The translations under genes and the position numbers were made by a program. A stretch of 64,000 nt of DNA from Zopfochytrium polystomum (lineage: Eukaryota; Chytridiomycota; Chytridiomycetes; Chytridiales; Chytridiaceae), in the NCBI GenBank assembly GCA_025765615.1, contig JAIVFJ010000032.1, positions 127,001-191,000 on the forward strand. Reading direction: 5' to 3'. The notes below the pieces were generated by a model. It ran no database searches. It saw only the letters and a program-made list of their open reading frames with translations, and was not told the origin of the DNA. Numbering within the stretch: position 1 is the stretch's first letter; every line of letters begins with the position of its first letter. Shown one piece after another: positions 31,651 to 43,627 of this stretch.

Positions 31651-33385
31651 CTGCACCACGGCAAGAGGAGAAGAAACGGTGCAAGAAGGAGCAGCGAGAG
31701 GAAGCAGTTGGGGTGAGCAGCTGCAAAAACAAGAAGGCTCCTAGGCTTGAGGTTGTTTCTGAAGCTGCAATCTCTTCAACTGAGAGCACAGTTGCTACTG
31801 CAACGTAGGCTGGAAGTGGAGAAGTTTTTGCAGTTGCATAGTTTTTTTTTTCTGCAGTGCCCGGTGGCAGGCGTCGTTGTTGTTGTTGTCAACTGCAGTG
31901 GTAGTTTTCATCAATTGCTTTTTGTTTTTGACTCAAGTTTTTTTTTCTCACTTTGTTATTGTTTTAGCCCTAAAAAAATTTTTTCTTTCCCGCCACCGTG
32001 TTGGGGACCACAAACTCTCAACTTCACCCCATTATACCCTACATAATCATGTAAATGCTTCCTTTCTTCTCTTTTCTCCCTTGTCAGTGCTGCCTTGCCA
32101 TTAATTTTCATTCTTCCTTCCTTTCATTGTCTTCAAACATTTTTCATCCTTTCTTCCTTCTCTTTTTCTTTCTCTCCTAATGCCACTCTCAACATATAGC
32201 TGCCCTTGGAGAAGCAGCCTCATTAATCTCTTTATACACAACCAACCCAACCTTCAATAAATGCCATTTCTAAGAAATTAGATATATTTTCTGCTGAAAC
32301 CCCCCTTCCCCTTCCCTATGAACCTCCTGTAAATATAAGCCTCAGCTGCCCTTCATCAGGTTGGACCCCCTGCAACCGCACAGGGCTGGGACTGCACCAG
32401 ACCTCTTGAAGTTGACCTTCATCGTCCTTGGGTTATATCATAACGAACGTCTGACTGCACATACGCGTTTGGAAAGTTGAAATCAATAGCACTGTTTTCG
32501 GCCCTTGCTCACGCTGGGATGCCAATAATAAATAACACTGCGCGCAATACCCAGTATGTTATTCAACGGTTCATAGAACGGAAGTATGAGTTTCTCGTCC
32601 CAAGGGATGGATGTAGATTCCTTCTACTTAGGCGAGCGCCACCACCATACAGTTAGGTAGTAGTCACAATGTGTGAGTCGCAGTTTGGAGTTCAGTCGTA
32701 GTTCCCCCACTGGACACTACGATCAGATTCGATACAAAGATCTCATACTTGGAGGACAATCAGCTTTCGCCTCTACTGTTACTATGAAAATACACCTTTT
32801 CTTTGTGTTCACACGGGGAGAAAGGCGAGGCCTAGTATTCCGATCTGTAGTTGGCTTTGATTTGCGGGGGCTGCTGCAACCCCCCAGCCGGGGGCCAGCC
32901 CCTAGCCAGGAGAGCGCGAGGGTGACACTTCCTCAACGACCGCAGCTAAGTACTCCAGGAAGAAGGAAGGAAAGAGCGAGGTTTCGGTTGGGGCAGCGAG
33001 GGCGATTGATGAGCTGGAAGAAGAGCCGGGAAGAACGGGCGACTTACCCAACCTTTATCAAGTCGTGTAAGGGCTCGCGGGGCAAAGACGGCACGGACCG
33101 TTCGGGGGTGTGTTCGGTCAAGGTTTGGCCCCGTTTGGCCCAGCGGTTCGTTGTTTGGTCCTGTTTGGTTTGTTGGGGGGAGGAGGGATTGGTGGTGCCT
33201 CCCGACGCATACGCATGCACGCATGCATGTGTATGAATATGGAAAGAGGGAAGACAGACAGGCGGCCAATTTTCCTGGAGAAAATTGTTTTTTTCATTCT
33301 TTTTTTTTTGATTCCTTTCGTGAACTCTCTTGTTTGTCTTTTTGTCTCTCTTCCACAACGCGCCAACGAACGAACAACACACAAC
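31651..33385. other. Spacer, nothing firmly recognised
   Basis: Pyrimidine-rich (31830-32170) then mixed sequence. A short frame at about 32530-32655 (RNTQYVIQRFIERKYEFLV) looks peptide-like but is isolated. A small G/C palindrome lies at 32880-32902. Confidence 0.35.
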
Positions 33386-35147
33386 ATGACCTTCGCGGCG
33401 TCCGCGGCCGCGCCGACCACAACGGACGGAGCAGGTGAAGTCAGCCAACACCCCCACCGCCAGAGCGTAACTACGAAGTCTTACACCTGCTGGGATGCTG
33501 CCAATGCTGCTAATGTTGCTCGGTTAAAGCAAAGATCCGTCCCTCTAACGGTGGAATCATCCATCACAGGGTGCAAATCGGCCATCGATCTCGCCTGCCT
33601 CGCCCGCCTGGCTGGGGACCCCTTCGTGAGAGTGGGTAAGTGTTTCTCCCAGCCATTACCACCACCACCACCACCACCGCTACACCAGCGGGGGGTTTCG
33701 ACTGGCCGATCTGACTCTGCCGCATTTGCTCTTCCCCCAACTGCTCACAGTTGACGTGTTCATCGTCCTCCACGTTCTTGTTATTGGCGTTGGATTGCAT
33801 GCTCTCGTTCTGCTGATCCTTCTGGCAAGGCGGCAGCGGCGCGTCACCGTTTCCATGAGCGGAGCCGTGGGCGCGTCCCTCGTCACCACCCTCTGTGATA
33901 CCGTCTCGCTCGTCTACCTGCGCTTCAAGAATCCTCTCCTCTTCGAGTCAGTGTTTGACTTGCTTTCCGTGCCTTGATCATCCGTTCGCGTTATGAGTCC
34001 TAACCATCGCGAATCACAGACTGTTCCAGGGCGCTGGCGTCGTCTTTGTCGGCTTCAGCGTCAGCCTCCTCATGTACGCCTTCATCCACCCCCTCCTGCA
34101 CCAAGTCCGCTCCTTCGAACCCTTCATGCGCCTCCTCTACGTCATCCCAATCCCGCCGCTCGTCGACGCCGCCGCTATCGTCTGGCTAGGCCTCCTCGAG
34201 CAGCGCGCCGCCGACGAAACCGACCCGGCAAAGCTGGACGAGATCGAACAGCAGCACGGCATCGCCAGCTGGCTCGACGGCGCGGCCGGCTCCGCCTTCT
34301 GCCTCGTCTTCATCATCTTCATCGTCGCCGCCTACCGCGCCTTCACCCTCGAGCTCAGAACCACCCTCGGCCCCACCCTGCTCGCACGAAACCGCATGCG
34401 CTCCGCGGCCGCTGCCGCCGTCGACCCCTGGGCGATCCCCGACGACCTCCGTGCCCCAACTGAACCGTCGCTCCAGCGGACCCCCTCCCTCCAGGACGCC
34501 GGCGACGCGACGTCCGCCTTCGTCGGATGGAACTCGGACGGCCCGCTGCTCTCGCCTGCGTACTCCCTCGCGCCCGACGGCAAGTACACCGTCAACGGCG
34601 GGCTGCAGGTCATTCTACACATGCACCCCGAGCTCGCCGACCAGCAATCCCAGTTGCACAACGTCAACCCGCACTTTAAACAGCAGCAGTTGGACATGCA
34701 GCAGCTGCAGCTACAGCAGCACCAACAACTACTCTTCTCGCCAGACGCCCAGCCGCCCTTCGCCGCGGGATTCTACCCCCCCGCGACCCCACCCTCCGCG
34801 CTTCTCCCGTCGACCGCATACCCCCCGCAACCGTCCGCGCCGCCGCCGCCGCAGCAGCAGCAGCATCAGTACCAGCAGCAGTACAAGCAGCAGGCGAGCA
34901 GCCGCTCGCACGGTCAGTCTTCGGCTTCGGCGGCCGCGGCGGTGCAGGACCCGCTCGAGTCCGTCGAGCGCGAGATCCGCGTCGGCGCAGTGCGCGCCGT
35001 GCGCAACCTGGTCGGGTGGATCATCGTCTGCCTGTCGATCTCGGCCGTCGGCTTGATTGCGACAAAGGGCGCCGGCTCGCTGCTGCCCGGCGGCACTACC
35101 GGGTTCGCCGTGTGGGTCGCGGGGAACCTGCTGCAATTGTGAGTGTG

Positions 35148-35181
<34 letters not shown>

Positions 35182-35306
35182 CGGACCTCTTGTCGGGTAG
35201 CCGTTCTGAGAAGTCTTCCCTAAATTACAGCTTTTGCATTGGCGCCGGCGTCGTCGCCGTGTTCATCGGGCAGTACAGGCGGTACGCCTTGGAGACTGTA
35301 AAGTAA
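33386..35306 (+). CDS. Seven-pass membrane protein, family copy 4 (intact)
   Basis: Exons 33386-33635, 33751-33946, 34020-35138 and 35231-35306, phases 1-2-2, 546 residues, all GT-AG. The N-terminal segment has GCKSAIDLACLA, a diverged form of the cysteine motif. TM1 is FIVLHVLVIGVGLHALVLLI; exon 2 is shorter than in other copies (196 nt), lacking the FFPG.DRRP segment. TM3 is VVFVGFSVSLLMYAFI, TM4 ends AIVWLGLLEQR, TM5 is followed by TTLGPTLLARNRMRS. The TM5-TM6 loop is the longest (about 240 residues), Gln/Pro/Tyr-rich, then LESVEREIRVGAVRAVR, TM6 and FAVWVAG. TM7 is FCIGAGVVAVFIGQYRRY. Intron 3 is mostly a T run (35150-35182). Confidence 0.76.
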
Positions 35307-35896
35307 CTCTTATGCATGGAGGAGACCTGCCACATCCGCTTTCTTATCTACCTTTGGTTGTCTTTCTTCCATTATTGCTTGTATGAGCATCCACACCTTT
35401 CCCTTTTTCGTTTTTTTTCGTAAGATTGGAGGGGCACACAGGCGAATGGTGGAAGGACAAGGAACCGACCCTGAGTCGCCAGACCTACGCTTCGTTTCGC
35501 TTGTTTAGAAGTCACTTTTTTTTCATTCGTGTTCACAAAAGGTCACAGTAGAACTTACTGCGATGTTGTGACAGTCAAGGGAACAAAAACAAAAACAAAC
35601 AAAGAAACAAACAAACAAAAAAACAACCCAATGAACATCAAAACGAAAATCATCCCGCCCATCATTCTCCCGCATCGGGCAAGTGTTTTTCGCATGATCG
35701 AATACAGAAGCAGGAGGTAGAAGGTGTGGTACGGGAACAATTACTTCCAAACGAAACAAGCATCATTCTTGCCCTTGATCCGGTCGTTTCCTCCACTTTC
35801 ATGCTCATTTCCTTGATTTGAGAGGCGAACACCAGTCTTATGAATCTTTCGAAATTGGGTAAATGAAAGAGAGTTGACCACTTCCGAGACTAAAAA
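35307..35896. other. Spacer between seven-pass copy 4 and tRNA-Asn
   Basis: No coding signal; short A-rich block at 35580-35625. Confidence 0.4.
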
Positions 35897-35985
35897 CGCT
35901 ACCGGGTGGACTCGAACCACCAACCTTGCGGTGAACTGTTAAAGTAATAACAGCCGCACGCGCTAACCAGTTGCGCCACGGCAGC
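35897..35985 (-). tRNA. tRNA-Asn(GTT) with a 15-nt intron
   Basis: Acceptor GCTGCCG pairs with CGGTAGC, the D stem is GCGC/GCGC, the anticodon stem TGCGG/CCGCA, the T arm GGTGG-TTCGAGT-CCACC, and the discriminator is G. The anticodon loop is CTGTTA plus A once the 15 bases TTACTTTAACAGTTC are removed at the usual 37/38 site, leaving anticodon GTT. A T5 run directly downstream on the transcribed strand is a Pol III terminator. Confidence 0.9.
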
Positions 35986-38100
35986 TTGTCTCGGTAGGCC
36001 TTTTTAAAAACTAAATTTTGTACAAAAGCCAATGCGAAAATTTTTTCAAATTTGTGATGGAACTATATCCACCTTTTTGCCAAAACAGGTCGCAAACAAT
36101 TCACAACCTTGGAGCTTGCACCGTCAAGCTCAGCCCCCGCGGGCCCTTTGTCATTTTGGTCGAATGGGCAATTCTCAACCGTTGTGCAGCTCTCCTCAGG
36201 TGGAAAAAAAAAAAAAAAAAACAAAAAAAAAAAAAAACTATTCGGTTCATTTGGCAGCTTGCTTCCACTGCACACGGCTCGCACGGATCCCTGACACTCT
36301 TCATCCTACAGAACTCAAATATCTCAATGCGAAGAACTGTCCCATCAGCTCCCTAGCAGGGTCTGGGGGAAACCGATGACTGGAACGATATGCGTACGCG
36401 AGAAAAAAGCTTACTGCGAATTGAATGACGCAAAAGTTACACTCAATCGCATTTACCACCGATTGCATACGTAGGCTGAGCGCAGTGAGAGAAGTAAAGT
36501 CATCCCACCAGTCGGATTTAGTACATGCAGCTTTGATGACGCGAGCTTTGAGCCCTTGGCACTTCATGAGAGTAAAAGCATCATCCTGCAAATGACGTAA
36601 CGGAGCCATGCCGCACTGGTTCACAGAGAACGGTTAATCCCAGTGTTGATGTGGGAGAGAGGATTCCTCGTTTCAAAATTGTGCACAACCACCAAGCGCA
36701 AGGGTCAAAAGCAGATCACCCGAAAATGCACTGAAAGCTGAAGCTGAAGATTGTTGCGATGCTGTACTGATCACCTGCTGCATTTCATCGTAAGTTGGGA
36801 CTCGCCCGCCCCTCACTACAGACGGTAAAAGAGCAAGTGTGGTAAGTTTTTTCTTGGAGGATGGATGTGGGCTGGAGGGGCACCCCTTAAAGCAAAGTAG
36901 TGGGCTGGGCGTGGGATGAGACACTGCTCGTACAAACAGCCACTGCTTTTTGATTAGAGTTGGTAATTCATTGTGTGAGTTGAACAATGAGTCTTGTCGA
37001 CAACTAACGGAGGCACCGAGGCACTTAGTAAGCTGGTAACGATTAAGTGAAAATTTTCATACGGGAATAGATGCAACGATGTTCAGTCGAACAGCTGTGT
37101 TAATTTTTTTAATTTTTAATTTTCTATTTTTAGGGGTGCCTGACAGGCTGTACCCCACACCTAATTTATTATTTATTTTTGGCACTTGTACATACACACA
37201 TAGGGTTGCATTCTTTGTGTTTGAGACCCCTGCTTGGCAGATCAGTAGGGATACTTCGTGGACTAGGCAAGTAGTAGGGTTGAAACACCCCCCTAGACAA
37301 CAGCCCAATAAAGTTAGTTTTAGCCTATTATTAGCTTTCCCTCACTCTCGGGCCTGGATCCCGGGTCGAAGGAGTGAGTATAGTCGCACAGTGATGTTTT
37401 GACATTGTTTTTTGTTGTTAAAGTAAGTGTCTCGCTGGCTCAGTTGGTATGTTATGTCGATTACAATGATGGGTTCGATCCTGTCAGCCGGATGACACTA
37501 GGATGACTTTTGCTGGAAATGATGTCATTTCGGCATGGTCGTTGGCCACTTTTCACTTTTGAACAAACATATTGCATCAATTTCATTTTTTTTGCATGTG
37601 TGCATTGCATTGTGGCCGGGAGCCGCCGGAAATTGAACGACACAATTTTGGGCATCTCGCGCTGGCCCGCATAACCCGACGCCGCTCGGAGAATACCCAA
37701 GTTGGACAGACATGAAGTTTGAAATTCGGCGCGCCAGGCTGGCTGCCCAATGGAACCGCCGAGCGCGCCCTCCCTCCCAGTAGCAGGGTTGGTATCTGAT
37801 GTATGTCAGACAAAGGTTTTCGCCCGTTGTTCATCCCTTGTCTGCTCCTTTAGGCAAGAGCGACTGTGATTGGCCCCAATGAGAAGAGAAAGAGCCACCC
37901 TCAACTGACAATATTCGAGTATCTGACTTTGTCTGCAAAAATACCATCCCTGTCTCTCCCTGCGGCTATCGTTTGGATGACATAATTTCATAAACACTTT
38001 CAAAGTTGGAAAGCGCGCCGCGCATGAATCGCTGGCGCGCCTAATTTCTTGTCTCGAGTAGTGTTTCTCTCGCAACAAGCTTTGATCGATTCGGATCGAG
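35986..38100. other. Gene-poor stretch with a tRNA-like fragment
   Basis: A-rich runs at 36203-36239. Minus-strand frames at 36301-36624 and 36673-36987 look weakly peptide-like but match no family. At about 37431-37497 box A-like TGGCTCAGTTGG and box B-like GGGTTCGATCCT occur in tRNA order without a foldable cloverleaf. Confidence 0.35.
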
Positions 38101-40054
38101 ATGGATCCGCCGCCGTCGCCGCAGTCCCTGTCGGCCGGAGCGACGACAAGAGGTGAGTTGGGTGGCCTGACTACGCCGACCTCGGCTTCGTCGATTCGAC
38201 CGCTCCATCATCCCCCCTACGCTGCGCTGTGTCGCGCCACCCGCCACATACTACCCGTCACTTACCAGCTTTTGGTTCATCCCCCTCCGTTTGCACATCC
38301 AGTGCCGCTGTGCCTTTCGTCTCGAATGAAAGACTGCAGTGAGCGCGTCGCTCATTGGGTTGCCCCCGCGGGTTCGTCTTTTTCATTCTAGCCAAAATCG
38401 GTCTGCTGACCCACACACACCGCCCTCAAACCACCCCCACGCATCGCATCCCAAAAGGAGAACTTCTCTTTGGCAGCAACATCGCCTGCATCATTGTCGG
38501 TCTCCTTGCGTCGGTGTTGCTCGTGCATTTGCGACGCACGAGCGTTCAACCGGGTGATGTTCGCCTGACAAAGATCTGGAATCTCAGACCTTTCGACATC
38601 TTTTTCATCTGCTACAACACGACGTTTCTACCACTCCTGGTTGCTCTCTTTTTGTCGACGAGAATCAACACGACTTCGTTCATCTTCACGTAAGTTGTTC
38701 CCTCTTTCTCACTGACGGCGCTGATTCCTGGCTTCCCACCCCCCTTTGCGGTTTGCAGAATTCTGGTCGCCTTACGGGACATTGGTCTGTCCGTATCGAT
38801 CATCTATCTGATCAACTTGATCCTCGCCTCCACTCACCGCACCACCTACGCTGTCCACATGATCCGGCGCTATGGTCTTCCATCCTTGATGCTGCCCATC
38901 GTCACTGCAGCCGCTTTTTCCGCCTACGCCGGCCACCTCCGCGACATCTTGTACACCGACAACGAGCTCCTCCTCGCCGCGGACGCCTCCGCGGCAACGG
39001 GCACACAGCTTCCATCTTCCATCCCCGACGGAGGCAGCAAGCAAACCGTTGCGGACGTCGAGCGGTGGACCGCAGACTTTGAAACAAAGAACCAAAGGTA
39101 CAAGATCGTGCACCCGCTCGCCGTCGCCATCTCGCTCCTCGTCGCGGTCGGCAACGTCGCCTTCCTCGCCGTCGCGTGGCTGGAATCGCGCCGCGAGCTG
39201 GAGGAGCTCGAGTACTGCGTCGCGCACAACAGCGCCGGCGACGGCCTGCGCGTGTTTGCCGGCCTACGCGACGCCGTCAGGTTCCCCGCCCTCCGCGACG
39301 TCCTGGACCTCCGCGCCCGCTGGCAGCACGCCGCCTTTGGCCGCGTGCGCATCCTCTCCCCCATCAGCGTCACCCCAACAACCTCCTTCTGGTCGCCCGA
39401 CGACCGCCACCCAATCCCGCCCGTCGACATCCGCGACCGGGAACCTGCGACTCAGCCGCCGCCACCCCTCGCCCCGCGCGCCGCAGTCCGCCCTCCGCGC
39501 CCGCTGCCGCCGATCCCAACCGACCGCGCTCCCGTCGCAACCCCTGCCCTACCCCCGCCAATCCTCACGACCGACACCACCGCGCAGCCGCCGACCTCGC
39601 CGACCTCGCCGTCCTCCCTGCCGCCCACGTCCCCGGCCTGGGTCCCACCGTCCCCGTCGTCCGCCCGGTCCAAGCTGCCGTACAATCCGGACCGCGAGAC
39701 CGCGGCGCGGGAGGCGCTGCGCCGCAACATGCGCAGCATCGCGTGGATCGCGTTGGCGTGCGCGGTGTGGGCCGGAGGCGGGGTCGCGTCGCTGATCGTT
39801 GCGTCGACGCGCGGAGGCACGGGGCTGGGGAACGGACGGAAAGGCACCGCCGAAGTGACCGGTTTTGTCGTGGAGCACGGGTAAGACTAACGTTTGGATT
39901 TATTGGTGTGCCTGGCCCCTAACACCTTTTTTTTTACAGCGGTGGTCTTGTCACCGGTCTTGTGTTGAACGTCGGAATTGTCGTGCGTCTGTCTGTGCAA
40001 CTCGCTCGGCGGAGCTTGCGAAGGCAGCGACGGGTTGCTTTTCTCGCTGCCTAG
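38101..40054 (+). CDS. Seven-pass membrane protein, family copy 5 (divergent)
   Basis: Exons 38101-38152, 38458-38689, 38759-39880 and 39940-40054 join with phases 1-2-2 to 506 residues. The N-terminus is short, without the cysteine motif. TM1 is IACIIVGLLASVLLVHL, TM2 IFFICYNTTFLPLLVALFL, TM3 IGLSVSIIYLINLIL, TM4 SLMLPIVTAAAFSAYAG, TM5 LAVAISLLVAVGNVAFLAVA. A Pro-rich loop of about 200 residues follows, then TM6 SIAWIALACAVWAGGGVASL and TM7 LVTGLVLNVGIVVRLSV, with a basic tail. Sequence motifs are weak, but exon number, all three intron phases and the 232-nt second exon match copies 2 and 3 exactly, arguing for common descent. No frameshift seen. Confidence 0.7.
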
Positions 40055-41365
40055 ATCACGAGGCAAAAGCAATAGTCTCTCCTGTATCCAAAATTTTTTT
40101 GTTGAATCCGGGTGTTACCTGCAATATACTTACTGGCATTACCTTGGCTAGTCCATGTGACCTGAAGGCTTTTTGAGATCAATGCCACCGGCAATCGATA
40201 CCCCCCCGCAAGCCCAAAAATCATCTGGGTTCCCAGCCATCGGCTGCCTGGCGTTCCCACAGGGACGGGAGGATCCAATTACTAATAGAGAGGGAAAATG
40301 GAATGCATTGCCGGGCTCTGTCGGCCGATGTAAATCGGAATTGAGGTTTGGACGGACACGACCGCGGTTCATCCGTTCCTCATTATATCCCATTATGACC
40401 CCTCCCGCCTCTGCAAATGTCGAAGCCGCTACTTCTGCGATCTCGGCCTCGGTTTGAACCTTAGACGGGACGGCCCAGCTGCCATCGTCTCTCCTGCTGA
40501 AGAAGCCCCTCGCTCTCTCAACCCTGAATAAGGGGAGCTGCGTGAACGATTTCGCGACGCTCAAGTCTGGTGAGGCTTCGTGCAAGGTGTCGGTTGGTGG
40601 CACGTGCTTCCAGTCTGGCTGGATTGGTCTCAGTGCCGGGAAATCTTGCTAAACGGCGTCACGCTTTCCGCTTTGCTTCCTGGTATGCTCACCGAGCGAT
40701 AGAGCGATCCATTATCTCTCTTCTCTTCCTTTGGCTCCAGTCTTCTTGCTACCTGTCGATGAATTGCCCAAATTTATTGCCGTCCAGAGTGGGAGAGACT
40801 TTGTTTTTTTCAATAAACGGCAGCCCCAACGCACAAGTATTTTTTGATCTCGCCACGCCACCCAGTATTAATACTTGAAAGCAGTTCTGCATGTGTGAGG
40901 AACGAATCTTTTGCTTTTTCTCTTTCTTTGAAACGCGCCATGGACGGTATCGTTTGCCCTCGCCACGCTCTGTCCAAAAAGCTGTCCAGGTGACGGCCAT
41001 TGATTATTAATACGCTGGCCGCTGCTGCTGCTGCCGCTGTGGCTATCATCCACCCAAGCGTTATTTTGGGGCATCATCATCCGCGAATGTCACGCGGATC
41101 CGTGCTTGTTGGATTCGCAGTATGTGTGTCTAACCCGCGGAGGTGGACGGACATAACTATTTATCCGAAGTCTTTGTTGTTTGCCGGTGTTTATTTGTTT
41201 CGTTTGCATTATTTTACATATACTCGGAGCAAACCCACTCCCCCACTGGTATATATACGCGCCGCACATCCGGTCGGGTCTTTCAACCCCCCGTTCCATT
41301 CCAAGCTAACCACTTCCACACACACACACTCACACCTCCTTCCATTGCAATACTCTAAAAGAACC
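40055..41365. other. Spacer and promoter of the MDR gene
   Basis: No supported gene. A TATA element lies at 41250-41257, followed by a pyrimidine/CA-rich leader. Confidence 0.4.
41250..41257 (+). promoter_or_regulatory. TATA box of the MDR oxidoreductase gene
   Basis: TATATATA about 110 bases upstream of the ATG at 41366. Confidence 0.5.
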
Positions 41366-42535
41366 ATGACCTCCGCCGCCGCCGCCGCTGTCCCCGCCAC
41401 CATGAAGGCCCTCATGATCGAGGCCATCGGCAAGCCCATCGTCCTCGAGGAGGTCCCCTTCCCGACCGCCCTGCCGGGTACCTGCGTCGTCAAGGTCCTT
41501 GCGGCCGACGCCAGCCCCGGAACCCCGGCCCTCGCCGCCGGCCACACTCCCTTCACCCACCCAGGCCCGTTCTGTCCGGCCACCCGCGCCGTCGGCCGCG
41601 TCGTCTCGGTCGGTCCAGACGCCGCGACCCTCGTACCGGGCCAGCTCGTGGTCCTCGAAACCTTCCTCCGCGCGCGCGACGACCCCGACGTCCAAGCGCT
41701 CTGGGGGCTCTTTGACGGCGGCTCTCCCGCCAGCCGCCGCTTCGTCCGCGACAACTGGACCATGGGCACCCTGGCGCAGTACGTGCGCGCGCCGCTCGAG
41801 AACGCCTTCGCCCTCGACGAGCCGCGGCTGTGCGGCGCGCTGGGCCTGTCGTTCGCCGACTTGGTCGTGCTGCCGACCGTCGCGGTCGGGTACGCCGGGC
41901 TGCGCGCCGTCGGCGTGCAGGCGGGGGAGACCGTGGTCGTGGCGCCGGCGACCGGCGCGTTCAGCGGGACCGCGGTGCACGCCGCCGTCGCGATGGGAGC
42001 GAACGTGATCGCGATGGGACGCAAGCCGGCGGACTTGCTCGCGGTGCAGGCCGCGTTCCCCGCGGGGCGGGTCCGCGCCGTGCCCATCACGGGCGACGTC
42101 GCGGCCGACGCCGCGGCGCTCAGGGCCGCCGCCGGCTCCCCGCGCGGGGTGGACGTGTTCCTGGACTTGTCGCCCGCTGTCGCAAAGGGGTCGACCCACG
42201 TCCGCAGCGGAATCCAGGCGCTGCGGCAGGGTGGCCGCGCGTGCCTCATGGGCGTTCTTCCCGAGGATTTGGCGATGCCGTACGCGTCGGCCGTGTGGCG
42301 GAACCTCACGATCAAGGGTCAGTACATGTACGAGCGGCACATTGTCGCCGACGTCATCAAGCTTGCAGAGTCGGGCGTGCTGCCGCTCGGCAGCGCGGCG
42401 GGCATCGAGGTCGTTGGGACGTTCCCTTTGGAACAGTTTGCGGACGCCTTTAAACTGGCGCAGGAAGTGAAGGGGTTTGGCAAGATGGTTGTGTTTACAC
42501 CGAACGCTCTGCCGGGAGCGGGTTCGAAAATGTGA
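41366..42535 (+). CDS. Medium-chain dehydrogenase/reductase (quinone-oxidoreductase-like)
   Basis: An intronless gene of 389 residues. The N-terminal catalytic domain starts MKALMIEAIGKPIVLEEVP, a typical MDR opening. The nucleotide-binding domain has VVVAPATGAFSGTAVHAAVA (place of the GxGxxG loop, here A-T-G-A-F-S-G) and GANVIAMGRKPADL, ending strand 2 in Gly-Arg, which suggests NADP rather than NAD. GGRACLMGVLPEDLAMPY and the late LTIKGQYMYER fit MDR enzymes. The structural and catalytic zinc cysteines of classical alcohol dehydrogenases are not visible, so it is probably a zinc-free reductase. The substrate is unknown. It stands alone between seven-pass copies 5 and 6. Confidence 0.85.
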   Translation: MTSAAAAAVPATMKALMIEAIGKPIVLEEVPFPTALPGTCVVKVLAADASPGTPALAAGHTPFTHPGPFCPATRAVGRVVSVGPDAATLVPGQLVVLETFLRARDDPDVQALWGLFDGGSPASRRFVRDNWTMGTLAQYVRAPLENAFALDEPRLCGALGLSFADLVVLPTVAVGYAGLRAVGVQAGETVVVAPATGAFSGTAVHAAVAMGANVIAMGRKPADLLAVQAAFPAGRVRAVPITGDVAADAAALRAAAGSPRGVDVFLDLSPAVAKGSTHVRSGIQALRQGGRACLMGVLPEDLAMPYASAVWRNLTIKGQYMYERHIVADVIKLAESGVLPLGSAAGIEVVGTFPLEQFADAFKLAQEVKGFGKMVVFTPNALPGAGSKM

Positions 42536-43090
42536 TGAACAAAAAAAGACACAGTGAAATAAACACTTGAGCGAAGGGTACAAATCTTTGTTTTCGTCCG
42601 ATGCCTTTTACCTCGAAAGGAGAAAATATCACCGTAGGCATTGTTGCCGTCCACTTTGATCGTTCCTATCCTCCTCTTTTAGTCGTCTCCCAGAACCTCA
42701 CGGATTTCTGAAATGAGTCGGCTCCGCCACTTCATCATCCACCCTTACTCCATTCGCAATCAGCCATCGCAGCAGTTCTTTGTACTGTCTCGCGAAGCAC
42801 CTAACCTCTCTCTTTCTCTCTCTCTTCTATCACACATTTATTCAATCGGACTAATAGTGCTGAAAAAGTGCGAACAGCAGAAAGAAAAAGATGAAAGCAC
42901 CCTCGCGTAAACGTGAGGTCTTCCTTTGACTCGGGACCGGCACCGCCTCGATGGAAGATGATAATAAGCGCAGCGGAAAACAACGGCCATTTCCTCTTCT
43001 TGTTGTACGGGCTCATTCGACTCCTGTTTCGCCAGCGATGTGTCGCCAACGAAGAGGCGCAACTTAAGAATCCTTGCGCTACGAGTTCTT
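42536..43090. other. Spacer between MDR gene and tRNA-Gly
   Basis: A short CT run at 42808-42831. No gene recognised. Confidence 0.4.
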
Positions 43091-43162
43091 CGACCAAGCT
43101 GGGGTTTGAACCCAGGTTCTTTTCCTTCGGAGGGAAACATGTTACCACTACACCACTCGGCC
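43091..43162 (-). tRNA. tRNA-Gly(TCC)
   Basis: 72 nt. Acceptor GGCCGAG pairs with CTTGGTC (including G-U pairs). The D arm has GTGTAGTGGTAACAT as in eukaryotic tRNA-Gly. Anticodon arm TTTCC-CTCCGAA-GGAAA gives anticodon TCC. T arm CTGGG-TTCAAAC-CCCAG. Confidence 0.92.
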
Positions 43163-43627
43163 GATGTTAGCCCAATTTTGAAATGCTTACAAGTTTTCTT
43201 CCATCATGAGCGAAAGTTTGCTCTTTGTTTTTTTTTCAACGATCGCCACGCCGATGGAATGGAACCAGTGACTTGAATTAAGCGAAATCAAGGGGAAAAA
43301 AAAAGTGCCTTCGGCTGGACGAATGACTTTACTGCGGCCCAGAACCGACACCCCCATTTGTCGCCGCCACCCCTCCATTCATGAGGAAGAGAGACCGGAA
43401 GAACAAAGGTGCGAGGACCACAATGCACTGGGGCAGCGCAAACGGTACAACCAAGGGAAATTTCAATCTATTTATTTTGCACTGACTTGGGGGGCTGGGG
43501 TGGGGGCGCCAAGAAACGAGACGACGGACGTGAAGAAAAAAAGGAGACCCGCGCCAAAATATCTTAAAACTGCCGGGAGGCCTTTTCCCCCCAAACTCAG
43601 CAAAAAAAAAAAGAGCTGAGGATCGGA
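43163..43627. other. Spacer between tRNA-Gly and seven-pass copy 6
   Basis: No gene recognised; presumably the 3' flank of copy 6. Confidence 0.4.

Noticed and set aside
36301..36987. Minus-strand frames with some protein-like character
   Set aside because: No conserved motif and no splice logic; left as spacer.
40148..40603. 151-codon minus-strand frame between seven-pass copy 5 and the MDR gene
   Set aside because: No recognisable domain, composition mixed, probably chance.
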